DNA of 64,000 bases, taken from assembly GCF_010667615.1 (NCBI RefSeq), contig NZ_VYSG01000002.1, positions 124,001 to 188,000 of the forward strand. Direction: 5' to 3'. The translations under genes were made by a program, and so were the position numbers. This document shows, in pieces, positions 1 to 7,876 of the stretch (the first letter of the stretch is position 1; each line of letters starts with the position of its first letter). Origin of the DNA: Bifidobacterium choloepi (lineage in GTDB: Bacteria > Actinomycetota > Actinomycetes > Actinomycetales > Bifidobacteriaceae). The notes below the pieces were generated by a model, which made no database searches, was not told the DNA's origin, and saw only the letters and a list, made by a program, of their open reading frames with translations.

Positions 1-249
1 GGCAAGGGCTCGAACGACGGCGACTTCAAGAACGACGACTTCGACAAGCTGTGCTCGCAGGCCGCCGCGGCCACCAGCACCGACGAGGCGATCAAGCTGT
101 ACCAGCAGGCCGAGGAAATCCTGCTCGAGCAGCTGCCGGCCGTCCCGCTGTACTACTCGAACGCCGACGGCGTCGCCGCCAAGGACATCTCGGGCTTCGA
201 GATGAACTGGCAGAACGTCCCGATCTACACCGAGCTCGTCAAGAGCTGA
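1..249 (+). CDS. oppA: Oligopeptide ABC transporter substrate-binding protein, C-terminal fragment
   Basis: The window opens inside this gene; only the last 82 codons and a TGA stop are visible. The fragment reads as the C-terminal lobe of a family 5 (OppA/DppA-type) extracytoplasmic solute-binding lipoprotein. It has the helix around QQAEEILLEQLPAVPLYYSN, typical of the end of this family, followed by a short final strand. Such proteins capture peptides outside the membrane and deliver them to the OppBC channel. oppB, oppC and oppDF follow on the same strand, which supports the call. The 445-bp gap and a perfect palindrome just after the stop suggest it can be transcribed separately from oppB. 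Peptide specificity cannot be judged from this fragment. Confidence 0.85.
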   Translation, partial: GKGSNDGDFKNDDFDKLCSQAAAATSTDEAIKLYQQAEEILLEQLPAVPLYYSNADGVAAKDISGFEMNWQNVPIYTELVKS

Positions 250-300
250 GCGGCGTAGAGACCGGCGCACCGCCTCTCGCGGCGTGCGCATGACCCCTGG

Positions 301-326
301 AAAGTGGCGGCCATGGCCGCCACTTT
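301..326. terminator. Perfect palindrome after oppA
   Basis: A 26-bp perfect palindrome starting AAAGTGGCGG and centred on CCATGG lies 51 nt after the oppA stop, followed by a short T-rich stretch. It probably terminates or attenuates transcription between oppA and oppBCDF, which would let the binding protein be made in excess of the membrane components. Confidence 0.65.
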
Positions 327-460
327 TCGCATGTCGTGCACGGTTCGCCGGATCGTGCACGATTCACGCGGGCGAACGCGGCCCCGGCATTTCGCCGCGG
401 CCCATCGCCCTCGACAACCGTGTATCAGATGTCGATTCCCCCGTTGCCAATTGATCATGG

Positions 461-472
461 CAAAACGTTTTG
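461..472. promoter_or_regulatory. LacI-type operator candidate upstream of oppB
   Basis: CAAAACGTTTTG is a perfect 12-bp palindrome with the AACGTT core usual for LacI/GalR-family operators. It lies about 220 bp before oppB and no regulator gene is adjacent, so the binding protein is unknown. A chance palindrome is possible. Confidence 0.3.
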
Positions 473-694
473 GCCCCGTGAATCGTCCCAAATCGTTCCA
501 AATAGTGAGGTTTGGGTAGCTTTTTGTAACGGAGTTGCAAGAACGAGGGCCGTTAATTCCACCCTTGGAGTACACTGGCGGGGAACTTTACGACCGTTTT
601 CGGCTAAGCCGCCGACTTCCCGTGACAAGGAGGCCGGCGAGGTTTTTTTACGAAGGAAAACAGCCGGACGGTCAATGGGAATAAGGAGCAACCA

Positions 695-1621
695 ATGGGT
701 AAGTATCTTCTGCACCGCATTTTGCAGATGATCCCCGTGGTTCTTGGTACGACGCTGTTGGTTTACGCGCTCGTGTTCGCGCTGCCGGGTGATCCGGTCG
801 CGGCCATGTTCGGCGATAAGCCAGTCAACGAAGCAGTTGCTGCCCAGATCCGCGCAGAATACAACCTGGACAAACCGTTCATCGTCCAGTACCTGCTGTT
901 CTTGAAGAACGCGCTGACGCTGAACTTCGGCAACACGTTCTCCGGCCAGCCGGTGATCAGCCAGATTGCGCGCGCGTTCCCGGTCACCATCAAGCTCGCC
1001 GTCATGGCGTTCTGCTTCGAGGCGATCTTCGGCGTGATCTTCGGCGCGATCTCCGGCCTGAAGAAGGGCAAGTGGTACGACTCGGTCATCCTGATCGTCT
1101 CGCTGCTGCTCATCTCGGTCCCGACGTTCGTCACCGGCTTCGTCGCCCAGTACTTCCTCGGCGTCGAGTGGAGGATCTTCCCGGTCACCGCAGGCTCCAA
1201 CCCCGGCTTCCTCGACCTGTTGATGCCGGCAATGGTGCTTGGCTCCGTCTCGATGGCCTACATCATCCGCCTGTCCCGCTCGGAAATCTCCACGAACATC
1301 GCGCTCGACTACGTGCGCACTGCCCGCGCGAAGGGCATGAGCAACACGAAGGTCACGTTCCGCCACATTCTGCGCAACTCGATGATCCCGGTCGTCACGT
1401 ACCTCGGCCAGGACCTTGGCGCCCTGATGGGCGGCGCGATGATCACCGAGCAGATCTTCAACATCCATGGCGTCGGCTACCTGACCTACCAGTCCATCCT
1501 CAAGGGCGAAGCCAACACCGTCGTCTCCGTCGTCACGCTGCTCACGCTCGTGTTCGTCGTCTGCAACCTGATCGTCGACATGCTGTATGCGCTGATGGAT
1601 CCGCGCATCCGGTACGCGTGA
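695..1621 (+). CDS. oppB: Oligopeptide ABC transporter permease OppB
   Basis: The 308-residue protein is an integral membrane permease of the DppB/OppB type. It starts with the usual first transmembrane helix (HRILQMIPVVLGTTLLVYAL) and the long extracytoplasmic segment with GDPV. About five further hydrophobic segments follow. The EAA loop that docks on the ATPase lies at roughly residues 205-235 (DYVRTARAKGMSNTKVTFRH). With OppC it forms the channel for peptides bound by OppA. AAGGAG at 683-688 sets the start. oppC begins 27 nt downstream and the genes clearly form an operon. Length and motifs are normal for the family. Confidence 0.95.
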   Translation: MGKYLLHRILQMIPVVLGTTLLVYALVFALPGDPVAAMFGDKPVNEAVAAQIRAEYNLDKPFIVQYLLFLKNALTLNFGNTFSGQPVISQIARAFPVTIKLAVMAFCFEAIFGVIFGAISGLKKGKWYDSVILIVSLLLISVPTFVTGFVAQYFLGVEWRIFPVTAGSNPGFLDLLMPAMVLGSVSMAYIIRLSRSEISTNIALDYVRTARAKGMSNTKVTFRHILRNSMIPVVTYLGQDLGALMGGAMITEQIFNIHGVGYLTYQSILKGEANTVVSVVTLLTLVFVVCNLIVDMLYALMDPRIRYA

Positions 1622-1648
1622 GGCTAGGAGAGGGAAAAGAAGACCACC

Positions 1649-2632
1649 ATGGCAGAGAATGCAAATTCGGCTATCACGAAAGAGAAGCCGCTCGAGACCC
1701 TTCCCGGTCAGGAACGCTACGTCGCGCCGCTCGAGGAAACGCCGCTGCAGCAGGTCGACTCGGTCGACGAGGCCGCCCCGGCCACGTCGATGTGGGCCGA
1801 CGCGTGGCGCACGCTGCGCCGCAACCCGCTGTTCATCATCTCCGGCATCCTGATCCTGTTCATCATCGTCGTCGCGCTGTTCCCGAGCCTGTTCACGAAG
1901 AACAACCCGACGTACTGCTCGCTCGAGTACTCGCTTGACGGCTCGAGCGCCGGCCATCCGTTCGGCTACGACCTGCAGGGCTGCGACATCTACTCGCGCG
2001 TCATCTACGGCACCCGCGCCTCGCTGTCGGTCGGCATCCTGACGACGATCATCGTCGTCGTCGTCGGCGCGCTCGTCGGCGCCATCGCCGGCTTCTGCGG
2101 CGGCTGGATCGATTCGGTCCTCTCGCGCCTCGTCGACATCTTCATGGCCATCCCGCTGCTGCTCGGCGCCATCGTCGTCCTGCAGATGTTCAAGACGACC
2201 GGCTCGGTCTGGAAGGTCGTCCTCGTCCTGGCCCTGTTCGGCTGGGTCTCGACCGCGCGTATTGCCCGCGGCGCCGTCCTGAGCTCGAAGAACCTCGAGT
2301 TCAACACCGCGTCGACGGCCCTCGGCTCCACGCCGATGCGCAACCTGTTCCGCCACATCATTCCGAACTCGCTCGCGCCGATCATCGTCATCGCGACGAC
2401 GTCGCTCGGCTCCTACATCGTCTCGGAGGCGACGCTGTCGTTCCTGGGCATCGGCCTGCCGTCGACGACGGTCAGCTGGGGCGGCGACATCTCGAGCGCC
2501 CAGTCGCTGCTGCGTACCGACCCGATGGTCCTGTTCTACCCGTCGTGCGCGCTGGCGATCACCGTCCTCGCGTTCATCATGATGGGCGACGCCGTCAAGG
2601 ACGCGCTCGACCCGAAGTCCCGCACGGCGTGA
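1649..2632 (+). CDS. oppC: Oligopeptide ABC transporter permease OppC
   Basis: This 327-residue partner permease of OppB carries the OppC N-terminal domain, including the first membrane helix (about 65-85) and the FGYDLQGCDIYSRVIYGTRASL segment typical of DppC/OppC. Four to five more membrane helices follow. The EAA loop is near residues 205-245 (STARIARGAVLSSKNLEFNTAS). A cytoplasmic N-terminal extension of about 60 residues, rich in Glu and Pro, precedes the first helix and is longer than in enterobacterial OppC. An AGGAGAGGG sequence lies 15 nt before the ATG. oppDF starts 21 nt after the stop, consistent with one oppBCDF transcript. Confidence 0.95.
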   Translation: MAENANSAITKEKPLETLPGQERYVAPLEETPLQQVDSVDEAAPATSMWADAWRTLRRNPLFIISGILILFIIVVALFPSLFTKNNPTYCSLEYSLDGSSAGHPFGYDLQGCDIYSRVIYGTRASLSVGILTTIIVVVVGALVGAIAGFCGGWIDSVLSRLVDIFMAIPLLLGAIVVLQMFKTTGSVWKVVLVLALFGWVSTARIARGAVLSSKNLEFNTASTALGSTPMRNLFRHIIPNSLAPIIVIATTSLGSYIVSEATLSFLGIGLPSTTVSWGGDISSAQSLLRTDPMVLFYPSCALAITVLAFIMMGDAVKDALDPKSRTA

Positions 2633-2653
2633 GTTACGGAGGAATCGAACACA

Positions 2654-4687
2654 ATGACTGACGAAAAGAAGACAACCATGAACGATTCGTCCGCCGACGC
2701 GATGCGCGAGCAGCAGCTCAAGTCCGGGCCGCTGCTGGAAGTCAAGGACCTGCAGGTGGACTTCACGTCCGACCGCGGCAAGGCCATCCACGCCGTGCGC
2801 GACTCGTCGTTCTCCGTCTATCCGGGCCAGTGGGTCGCGATCGTCGGCGAGTCCGGCTCCGGCAAGTCGACGTCCGCGATGGCCTGCCTCGGGTTGCTGC
2901 CGGGCACCGGCCATGTCGTCGGCGGCTCGATCAAGCTCGACGGCGAGGAGATCGCCTACTACAAGCCGAAGCAGTTCGTCCACCTGCGCGGCTCGAAGAT
3001 GGGCCTGGTCCCGCAGGACCCGATGAGCAACCTCAACCCGGTGTGGCGCATCGGCACGCAGGTCAAGGAAGCGCTGATCGCCAACAACATGGACGTCTCC
3101 CACGAGAAGCGCTCGAAGCTCTCGAAGGCGCTGGCCGGCTCCGAAGTCGAGGTCAAGACCGAGGGCGACGAGACGTTCATCGGCTCGAAGGAGCTGCCGG
3201 ACCTGCTCGAGGCCGCCGAGAAGCAGCTCGTCGAGCTCGGCGTCACCGGCACGAAGCTCGAGAAGACGATGGCGAAGTTCCGCGAGGAATGGGTCCCGGG
3301 CTCCGAGACCCGCTGGCGCGTCGCCTCCGACCTCATCAAGGCCGGCGTCAAGGACGAGGACGCCTGGTACCTCGCCAAGAAGTACGTCACCGGCTCGTCG
3401 ATGGAGGACCGCATCGCCGGCCTGCTGTCCGAGGCCGGCCTGCCGGACGCCGCCACGCGCGCCCGCCAGTTCCCGCACGAGTTCTCCGGCGGCATGCGCC
3501 AGCGCGCGCTGATCGCCATCGGCCTGGCATGCCGCCCGGAACTGCTCATCGCCGACGAGCCGACCTCGGCCCTCGACGTGACGGTCCAGAAGAAGATCCT
3601 CGACCACCTGCAGATGCTGACCGACTCCCTGGGCACCGCCGTGCTGTTCATCACGCACGACCTCGGCCTCGCCGCCGAGCGCGCCCAGCACATCGTCGTC
3701 ATGTACAAGGGCCAGGTCGTCGAGTCCGGCCCGTCGCTCGAGGTGCTCCAGCACCCGCAGCACCCGTACACGAAGCGCCTCGTCGCGGCCGCCCCGTCGC
3801 TGGCCTCGCAGCGCATCATCTCGGCGAAGGCCCACGGCGAGGAGAACGCCGTCGTCATGGAGCACCGCGTTGACGAGAAGAAGCTCAAGACGTCGGACAC
3901 GATCATCGACGTCGAGCACCTGACCAAGGAGTTCAAGCTCCCGCGCAAGAAGGAGCTGTTCAAGGCCGTCGACGACGTCAGCTTCCAGGTCAAGCGCGGC
4001 ACCACGCTGGCCATCGTCGGCGAGTCCGGCTCGGGCAAGTCGACCGTCGCCAACATGTGCCTCAAGCTCCTTGAGCCGACCGGCGGCAAGGTCCTCTACG
4101 AGGGCCAGGACATCGCCGGCTTCAAGGGCCACAGCCTGCTCGACTTCCGCCGCCACGTGCAGCCGGTCTTCCAGAACCCGTACGGTTCGCTGGACCCGAT
4201 GTACTCGATCTTCCGCTCGATCGAGGAGCCGCTGCGCATCCACCACATCGGCGACAAGAAGTCCCGCGCGGCCCGCGTCAAGGAGCTGCTCGAGATGGTC
4301 GAGCTGCCGGAATCGGTCATGCAGCGCTATCCGAACGAGCTGTCCGGCGGCCAGCGCCAGCGCATCGCGATCGCGCGCGCGATGGCCCTGAACCCCGACG
4401 TCATCGTCTGCGACGAGGCCGTCTCGGCCCTCGACGTGCTGGTGCAGGACCAGGTCCTCCAGCTGCTCAACGACCTGCAGGCCGAGCGCGGACTGAGCTA
4501 CCTGTTCATCACGCACGATCTCGCGGTCGTCCGCCAGATCGCCGACGACGTCGTCGTCATGCAGCACGGCAAGCTCGTCGAGCACGGCACCACCGACGAG
4601 GTCTTCAACAACCCGCAGAAGCAGTACACCCGCGACCTGCTCGACGCCATCCCCGGCGGCAAGCTCGAGCTCGGCCTCGACCTGTAA
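2654..4687 (+). CDS. oppDF: Fused OppD-OppF ATPase of the oligopeptide transporter
   Basis: One 677-residue protein carries both nucleotide-binding domains that power OppBC. NBD1 has Walker A GESGSGKS (65-72), Q-loop Q121, signature FSGGMRQR (277-284), Walker B with DEPTSALD (around 301) and switch His335. The OppD-type tail HPYTKRLVAAAP follows. NBD2 has Walker A at 456-463, signature LSGGQRQR near 563, Walker B CDEAVSALD, and a second HDL switch. Both ATP sites look intact. NBD1 has about 100 extra residues, rich in Lys and Glu, between the Q-loop and the signature: 212 residues from Walker A to signature, against 107 in NBD2. A GGAGG site precedes the start. A strong hairpin ends the operon. 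Confidence 0.93.
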   Translation: MTDEKKTTMNDSSADAMREQQLKSGPLLEVKDLQVDFTSDRGKAIHAVRDSSFSVYPGQWVAIVGESGSGKSTSAMACLGLLPGTGHVVGGSIKLDGEEIAYYKPKQFVHLRGSKMGLVPQDPMSNLNPVWRIGTQVKEALIANNMDVSHEKRSKLSKALAGSEVEVKTEGDETFIGSKELPDLLEAAEKQLVELGVTGTKLEKTMAKFREEWVPGSETRWRVASDLIKAGVKDEDAWYLAKKYVTGSSMEDRIAGLLSEAGLPDAATRARQFPHEFSGGMRQRALIAIGLACRPELLIADEPTSALDVTVQKKILDHLQMLTDSLGTAVLFITHDLGLAAERAQHIVVMYKGQVVESGPSLEVLQHPQHPYTKRLVAAAPSLASQRIISAKAHGEENAVVMEHRVDEKKLKTSDTIIDVEHLTKEFKLPRKKELFKAVDDVSFQVKRGTTLAIVGESGSGKSTVANMCLKLLEPTGGKVLYEGQDIAGFKGHSLLDFRRHVQPVFQNPYGSLDPMYSIFRSIEEPLRIHHIGDKKSRAARVKELLEMVELPESVMQRYPNELSGGQRQRIAIARAMALNPDVIVCDEAVSALDVLVQDQVLQLLNDLQAERGLSYLFITHDLAVVRQIADDVVVMQHGKLVEHGTTDEVFNNPQKQYTRDLLDAIPGGKLELGLDL

Positions 4688-4706
4688 GGCAAGCTGCGCG
4701 ACCCTC

Positions 4707-4756
4707 CAGGCATGCCACCAGCCAGGGCTTTCCGGCCCGGGTTGGTGGCATGCCTG
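4707..4756 (+). terminator. Hairpin after oppDF
   Basis: CAGGCATGCCACCA (4707-4720) and its exact inverse TGGTGGCATGCCTG (4743-4756) form a 14-bp stem with an internal GC-rich loop, 20 nt after the oppDF stop. It probably ends the opp transcript. Confidence 0.8.
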
Positions 4757-4878
4757 CATATGGGCCCGGTTATCCGGTCCATTTCAGGAGCGCGTGCGAG
4801 GCAGGCACGCGATATGGGGCGAGTTGCTTAACCCTCGGTGAACACCTCACGCTGGCCAACTGCGGTATTCTCGGGGTC

Positions 4879-5739
4879 ATGACGATAACGATTACGACTT
4901 CCAATCTGAACGGCATCCGTGCCTCGGAGCGCAAGGGCTTCGAGAAGTGGGTGGCCAGGCATGTGCCGGACGTGATGTGCATGCAGGAGCTGCGCGCCCC
5001 GCAGGACATCATCGACGGCTTCTTCGCGCAGTATGCGAAAGACTACGAGGCGGCCGGCAAGATCGCGTCGGCCGACCGGCTCGGCACGCTCGACCAGGTC
5101 AGCGACATCAAGGGCCGCGCCGGCGTGGCCATCGTCACCGACCTCGACGTGACGGCCAAGCGCTACGGCCTGCCGGGACTCGATCCGGCGCCGGTGGACA
5201 CGGGCCGCTGGATCGAGGCCGACGTCGTCGCCAACGGCACGCCGCTGACCGTCGTCTGCATCTACGACCATGCCGGCGACATTGCGTCGCCGGAGAAGAT
5301 GGACGCCAAGTACCGCTTCCTCGACGCCGTCATGGTGCGCATGAAGGAGCTCGCCGACGCCGCGGCGGACGGCGGCAACCAGGTCGTCGTCGCCGGCGAC
5401 TTCAACATCGCCCACACCGCCCTCGACATCAAGGACGCCGCAGCGAACGAGGAGCGCAACGGCTTCACGCCGCGCGAACGCGCCTATGTCGACAGGATCG
5501 TCGACGACCTGCACTACGTCGACGTCACGCGCAAGCTCGCCGGCGACGTGCAGGGACCGTACACGTGGTGGACTCCGCGCGGTCACGCCTACGAGAACGA
5601 CGCCGGTTGGCGCATCGACTACCAGTTCGCCACGCCGGGCATCGCCGGAAAGGCCACCGCCTTCGACATCGACCGCACCGCGCACTGGTACAGCCGCTGG
5701 AGCGACCACGCGCCGCTCACGATCACGTACGACATCTGA
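4879..5739 (+). CDS. xth: Exodeoxyribonuclease III (AP endonuclease family)
   Basis: This 286-residue endonuclease/exonuclease/phosphatase-fold protein is predicted to act in base excision repair by cleaving at abasic sites and degrading from 3' ends. Visible motifs are SNLNGIRA near the N-terminus, the metal-binding Glu in MQELRAPQD (about 35-40), GRAGVAI, the catalytic GDFNIAHTALDI, WRIDYQFAT and the C-terminal SDHAPLTI with the catalytic His. An in-frame extension back to 4750 is possible, but MTITITTSNLNG is the natural family start. A TATTCT -10-like element 7 nt before this ATG suggests a leaderless mRNA. The gene is monocistronic, followed by GC-rich hairpins. Confidence 0.92.
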   Translation: MTITITTSNLNGIRASERKGFEKWVARHVPDVMCMQELRAPQDIIDGFFAQYAKDYEAAGKIASADRLGTLDQVSDIKGRAGVAIVTDLDVTAKRYGLPGLDPAPVDTGRWIEADVVANGTPLTVVCIYDHAGDIASPEKMDAKYRFLDAVMVRMKELADAAADGGNQVVVAGDFNIAHTALDIKDAAANEERNGFTPRERAYVDRIVDDLHYVDVTRKLAGDVQGPYTWWTPRGHAYENDAGWRIDYQFATPGIAGKATAFDIDRTAHWYSRWSDHAPLTITYDI

Positions 5740-5898
5740 TTGGTGTCGCGTCGGCGGACGTGTCCGCCGGCCGCGGTTCCCCAAGCCGCGACCGGCGAGG
5801 CGTCGTCCGCGGCCGGCTTCGGACCGGCCACCCCGGCAGCCATTGGCCGGGCGTCCGCTTGCGGCGGACGGATCGTGCAATGGCCAACCCCTTTCACT

Positions 5899-5936
5899 GG
5901 AACCGGCCGCCGGGCCCCCACCCGGCGGCCGGTTCC
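5899..5936. terminator. Hairpin between xth and the DUF3710 gene
   Basis: A near-perfect stem GGAACCGGCCGCCGGG / CCCGGCGGCCGGTTCC with a small loop lies 160 nt after xth and 90 nt before the next gene. It is a probable terminator without a clear T-tract. Confidence 0.65.
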
Positions 5937-6027
5937 GTCGTTTCCGGTGACCGGCGGCGAGTAGTGTTACTCTGTTGGAAACGACAATGAAATTTTCCAC
6001 GTAAAGAGACCACGGAAACGAGGACGC

Positions 6028-6933
6028 ATGGGACTGTTCGGATTCGGCAGGAAGAAGAAGCAGGCCGACGAGACCGAAGCTGACGAAATCGCCGAGGAAA
6101 CCGCCGACAAGGCCGCCGGCGAGGCCGACGACGTCGACGACGAGGCCGTCGCGGCCGGCGAGGAAGCCGGCGACGATTCGTCCGTCATCGACGAGTCCGG
6201 TGACGAGGCCGACGACGACGTCGAACTGACGATGGACTACGAGGGCCGCGGCGAGATCGCCGGTCCGTGGGACGTCGACGACGAGAACGTGCCCGACTAC
6301 GACGAGTACCTGTCGCTCGGCTCCTATTACCTGCCGTTTGTCAAGGGCATGTCGCTGCGCGTCAAGGCGAGCCGCGCCACGCGCGAGATCCTCGGCACGA
6401 CGATGACGCTCGGCAAGTCGAGCGTCGAGGTCGAGGCGTTCGCCGCCCCGAAGACGATGGGCCTGTGGGACGACGTGCGCGCCGACCTGCTGGAAGCCAA
6501 CCCGGCCGCGAAGGAAGTCGCCGGCGTGTTTGGCGCCGAGGTGCTGCTGCCGGTCAAGGTCAAGAGCGGCAACGTCGTCATGACGCGCATCGTCGGCGTC
6601 GACGGCCCGCGCTGGATGCTGCGCGGCATCTTCTCCGGCACCGCCGCGGCCGATCCCGACAGCGAGGAAGCGGCCACGCTCAACGACTTCTTCGCCGACA
6701 TCGTCGTCGAGCGCGGCGAGGAACCGCTCGCCCCGCGCGACCTGATCCCGATGCACGCCCCGCTGACGCCGTCGCAGCGTCGCGACGCCGCCGAGGCCGA
6801 GGTCGACGGCGAGCAGGAGGACGGCGACGCCGCCTCGAAGCTCAAGCGCCCCGACGGCCCGCTGAGCTCCGACCACGAAACCGAGACGAAGACCACGCTG
6901 TCGCGCGGCCCGATGTTCTCCGAAGTGCGCTGA
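6028..6933 (+). CDS. DUF3710 family protein
   Basis: The 301-residue protein starts MGLFGFGRKKKQ, the signature beginning of actinobacterial DUF3710 proteins. An acidic low-complexity stretch rich in Asp, Glu and Ala follows (residues about 12-75), then the conserved globular domain containing GPWD, DYLSLGSYYLPFVKG, and WMLRGIFSGTAAADP. A charged tail ends the protein. Its function is unknown. In many actinobacteria it lies with dut and a DUF3159 gene, as it does here with DUF3159 56 nt downstream. No signal peptide or membrane segment is visible. The acidic segment contains one copy of the GATTCGTCC word encoding Asp-Ser-Ser. Confidence 0.85.
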   Translation: MGLFGFGRKKKQADETEADEIAEETADKAAGEADDVDDEAVAAGEEAGDDSSVIDESGDEADDDVELTMDYEGRGEIAGPWDVDDENVPDYDEYLSLGSYYLPFVKGMSLRVKASRATREILGTTMTLGKSSVEVEAFAAPKTMGLWDDVRADLLEANPAAKEVAGVFGAEVLLPVKVKSGNVVMTRIVGVDGPRWMLRGIFSGTAAADPDSEEAATLNDFFADIVVERGEEPLAPRDLIPMHAPLTPSQRRDAAEAEVDGEQEDGDAASKLKRPDGPLSSDHETETKTTLSRGPMFSEVR

Positions 6934-6988
6934 CGCCGCGACATCCAGACCGTATCCAGACCGATCTATCGGAATATCGGAAGCAGGC

Positions 6989-7876
6989 ATGGCCACCAAT
7001 TCCACTACGAAGCCGAACGCCGGCAAGCCCGGCAGGACCGGCATCCAGGCGCTCGCCGACGCCGGCGACGACGATTTCTCCGTCATCCAGGCGATCGGCG
7101 GCGTCCGCGGCGTCGTCGAATCGATGATTCCCGGCGTCCTGTTCATCGTCCTGTTCCTCGTGACCGGCGACCTGACGCTGACGATCGTCGTCTCGGCCGC
7201 CTGGGCGCTGCTGCAGGTCGTCGTCCGGCTGTGCCAGCGCCAGTCGACGATGGGCGCCGTTTCCGGCCTGCTCGCCGTCGCGATCTGCCTGATCTGGGCG
7301 TGGCGCAGCGGCGAGGCCCGCAACTACTACACGTTCGGCTTCATCACGAACGCCGCCTACGCCGCCGTGCTGCTCGTCACGGTGATCTGCCGCGTGCCGG
7401 GCCTCGGCGTCGTCGTCGAGTTCGTCCGGTCGATGCCGACGTCGCATTTCCGCCGCTGGCTCGACAACTGGAGAGGCGACCGGGCGCTGTACCGCGCGTA
7501 TGTCGAGATCACGTGGCTGTGGATCGCGCTGTTCTGCGTGCGACTCGTCGTGCAGCTGCCGCTGTACTCGTCCGACCACGTCGGCTGGCTCGGCACGGCC
7601 AGGCTGCTCATGGGCATCCCGCTGTGGGCGCTGTGCATCTGGATTTCGTACCTCGTCGTCGCTACGCCGCTGCACCGGCACCGGCTTGCCGAGAAGCGCG
7701 CCGCCGAGCAGGAAGGCGCCGAACTCGAGCTCGAGGCGATCGAGGGGGAGGAATCGTCCGGATCGTCCCGGAATTTCCCGGCCACTGAATCGTCTGAATC
7801 GTCCATGACTACCGGACTGTCCGAACACGCCCAACCGTCGGAAACGCCGCAGGCGACGCCTGCCGGCAGGAAGTGA
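6989..7876 (+). CDS. DUF3159 family membrane protein
   Basis: This 295-residue integral membrane protein of the actinobacterial DUF3159 family has about six hydrophobic segments between residues 45 and 225, for example VLFIVLFLVTGDLTLTIVVS. The conserved family core FRRWLDNWRGDRALYRAYVEITWLWIALF is present, split here by no insertions. The N-terminal 40 residues are polar. The C-terminal 70 residues form a charged and Ser/Glu-rich tail that includes three GAATCGTC-type words encoding Glu-Ser-Ser. The function is unknown. The stop codon overlaps the GTG start of the methyltransferase gene (GTGA), so the two are probably translationally coupled. Confidence 0.85.
   Translation: MATNSTTKPNAGKPGRTGIQALADAGDDDFSVIQAIGGVRGVVESMIPGVLFIVLFLVTGDLTLTIVVSAAWALLQVVVRLCQRQSTMGAVSGLLAVAICLIWAWRSGEARNYYTFGFITNAAYAAVLLVTVICRVPGLGVVVEFVRSMPTSHFRRWLDNWRGDRALYRAYVEITWLWIALFCVRLVVQLPLYSSDHVGWLGTARLLMGIPLWALCIWISYLVVATPLHRHRLAEKRAAEQEGAELELEAIEGEESSGSSRNFPATESSESSMTTGLSEHAQPSETPQATPAGRK

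Larger units (their letters stand above)
250..694 (+). other. oppA-oppB intergenic region without a gene
   Basis: This 445-bp stretch holds no convincing gene. It contains a terminator-like palindrome (301-326), a 12-bp palindrome of LacI-operator type (461-472), a looser inverted repeat CCCAAA...TTTGGG at about 487-516, and AT-richer sequence from 500 to 660 that probably contains the oppB promoter. I could not fix a -35/-10 pair with confidence. A GGAG-type ribosome binding site sits at 683-688. Confidence 0.6.

Noticed and set aside
455-4759. 1434-residue minus-strand open frame opposite the opp genes
   Set aside because: It mirrors the GC-rich third positions of oppBCDF, has Arg/Asp/Val-rich composition without domains, and no start signal. 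The plus-strand genes have clear family motifs.
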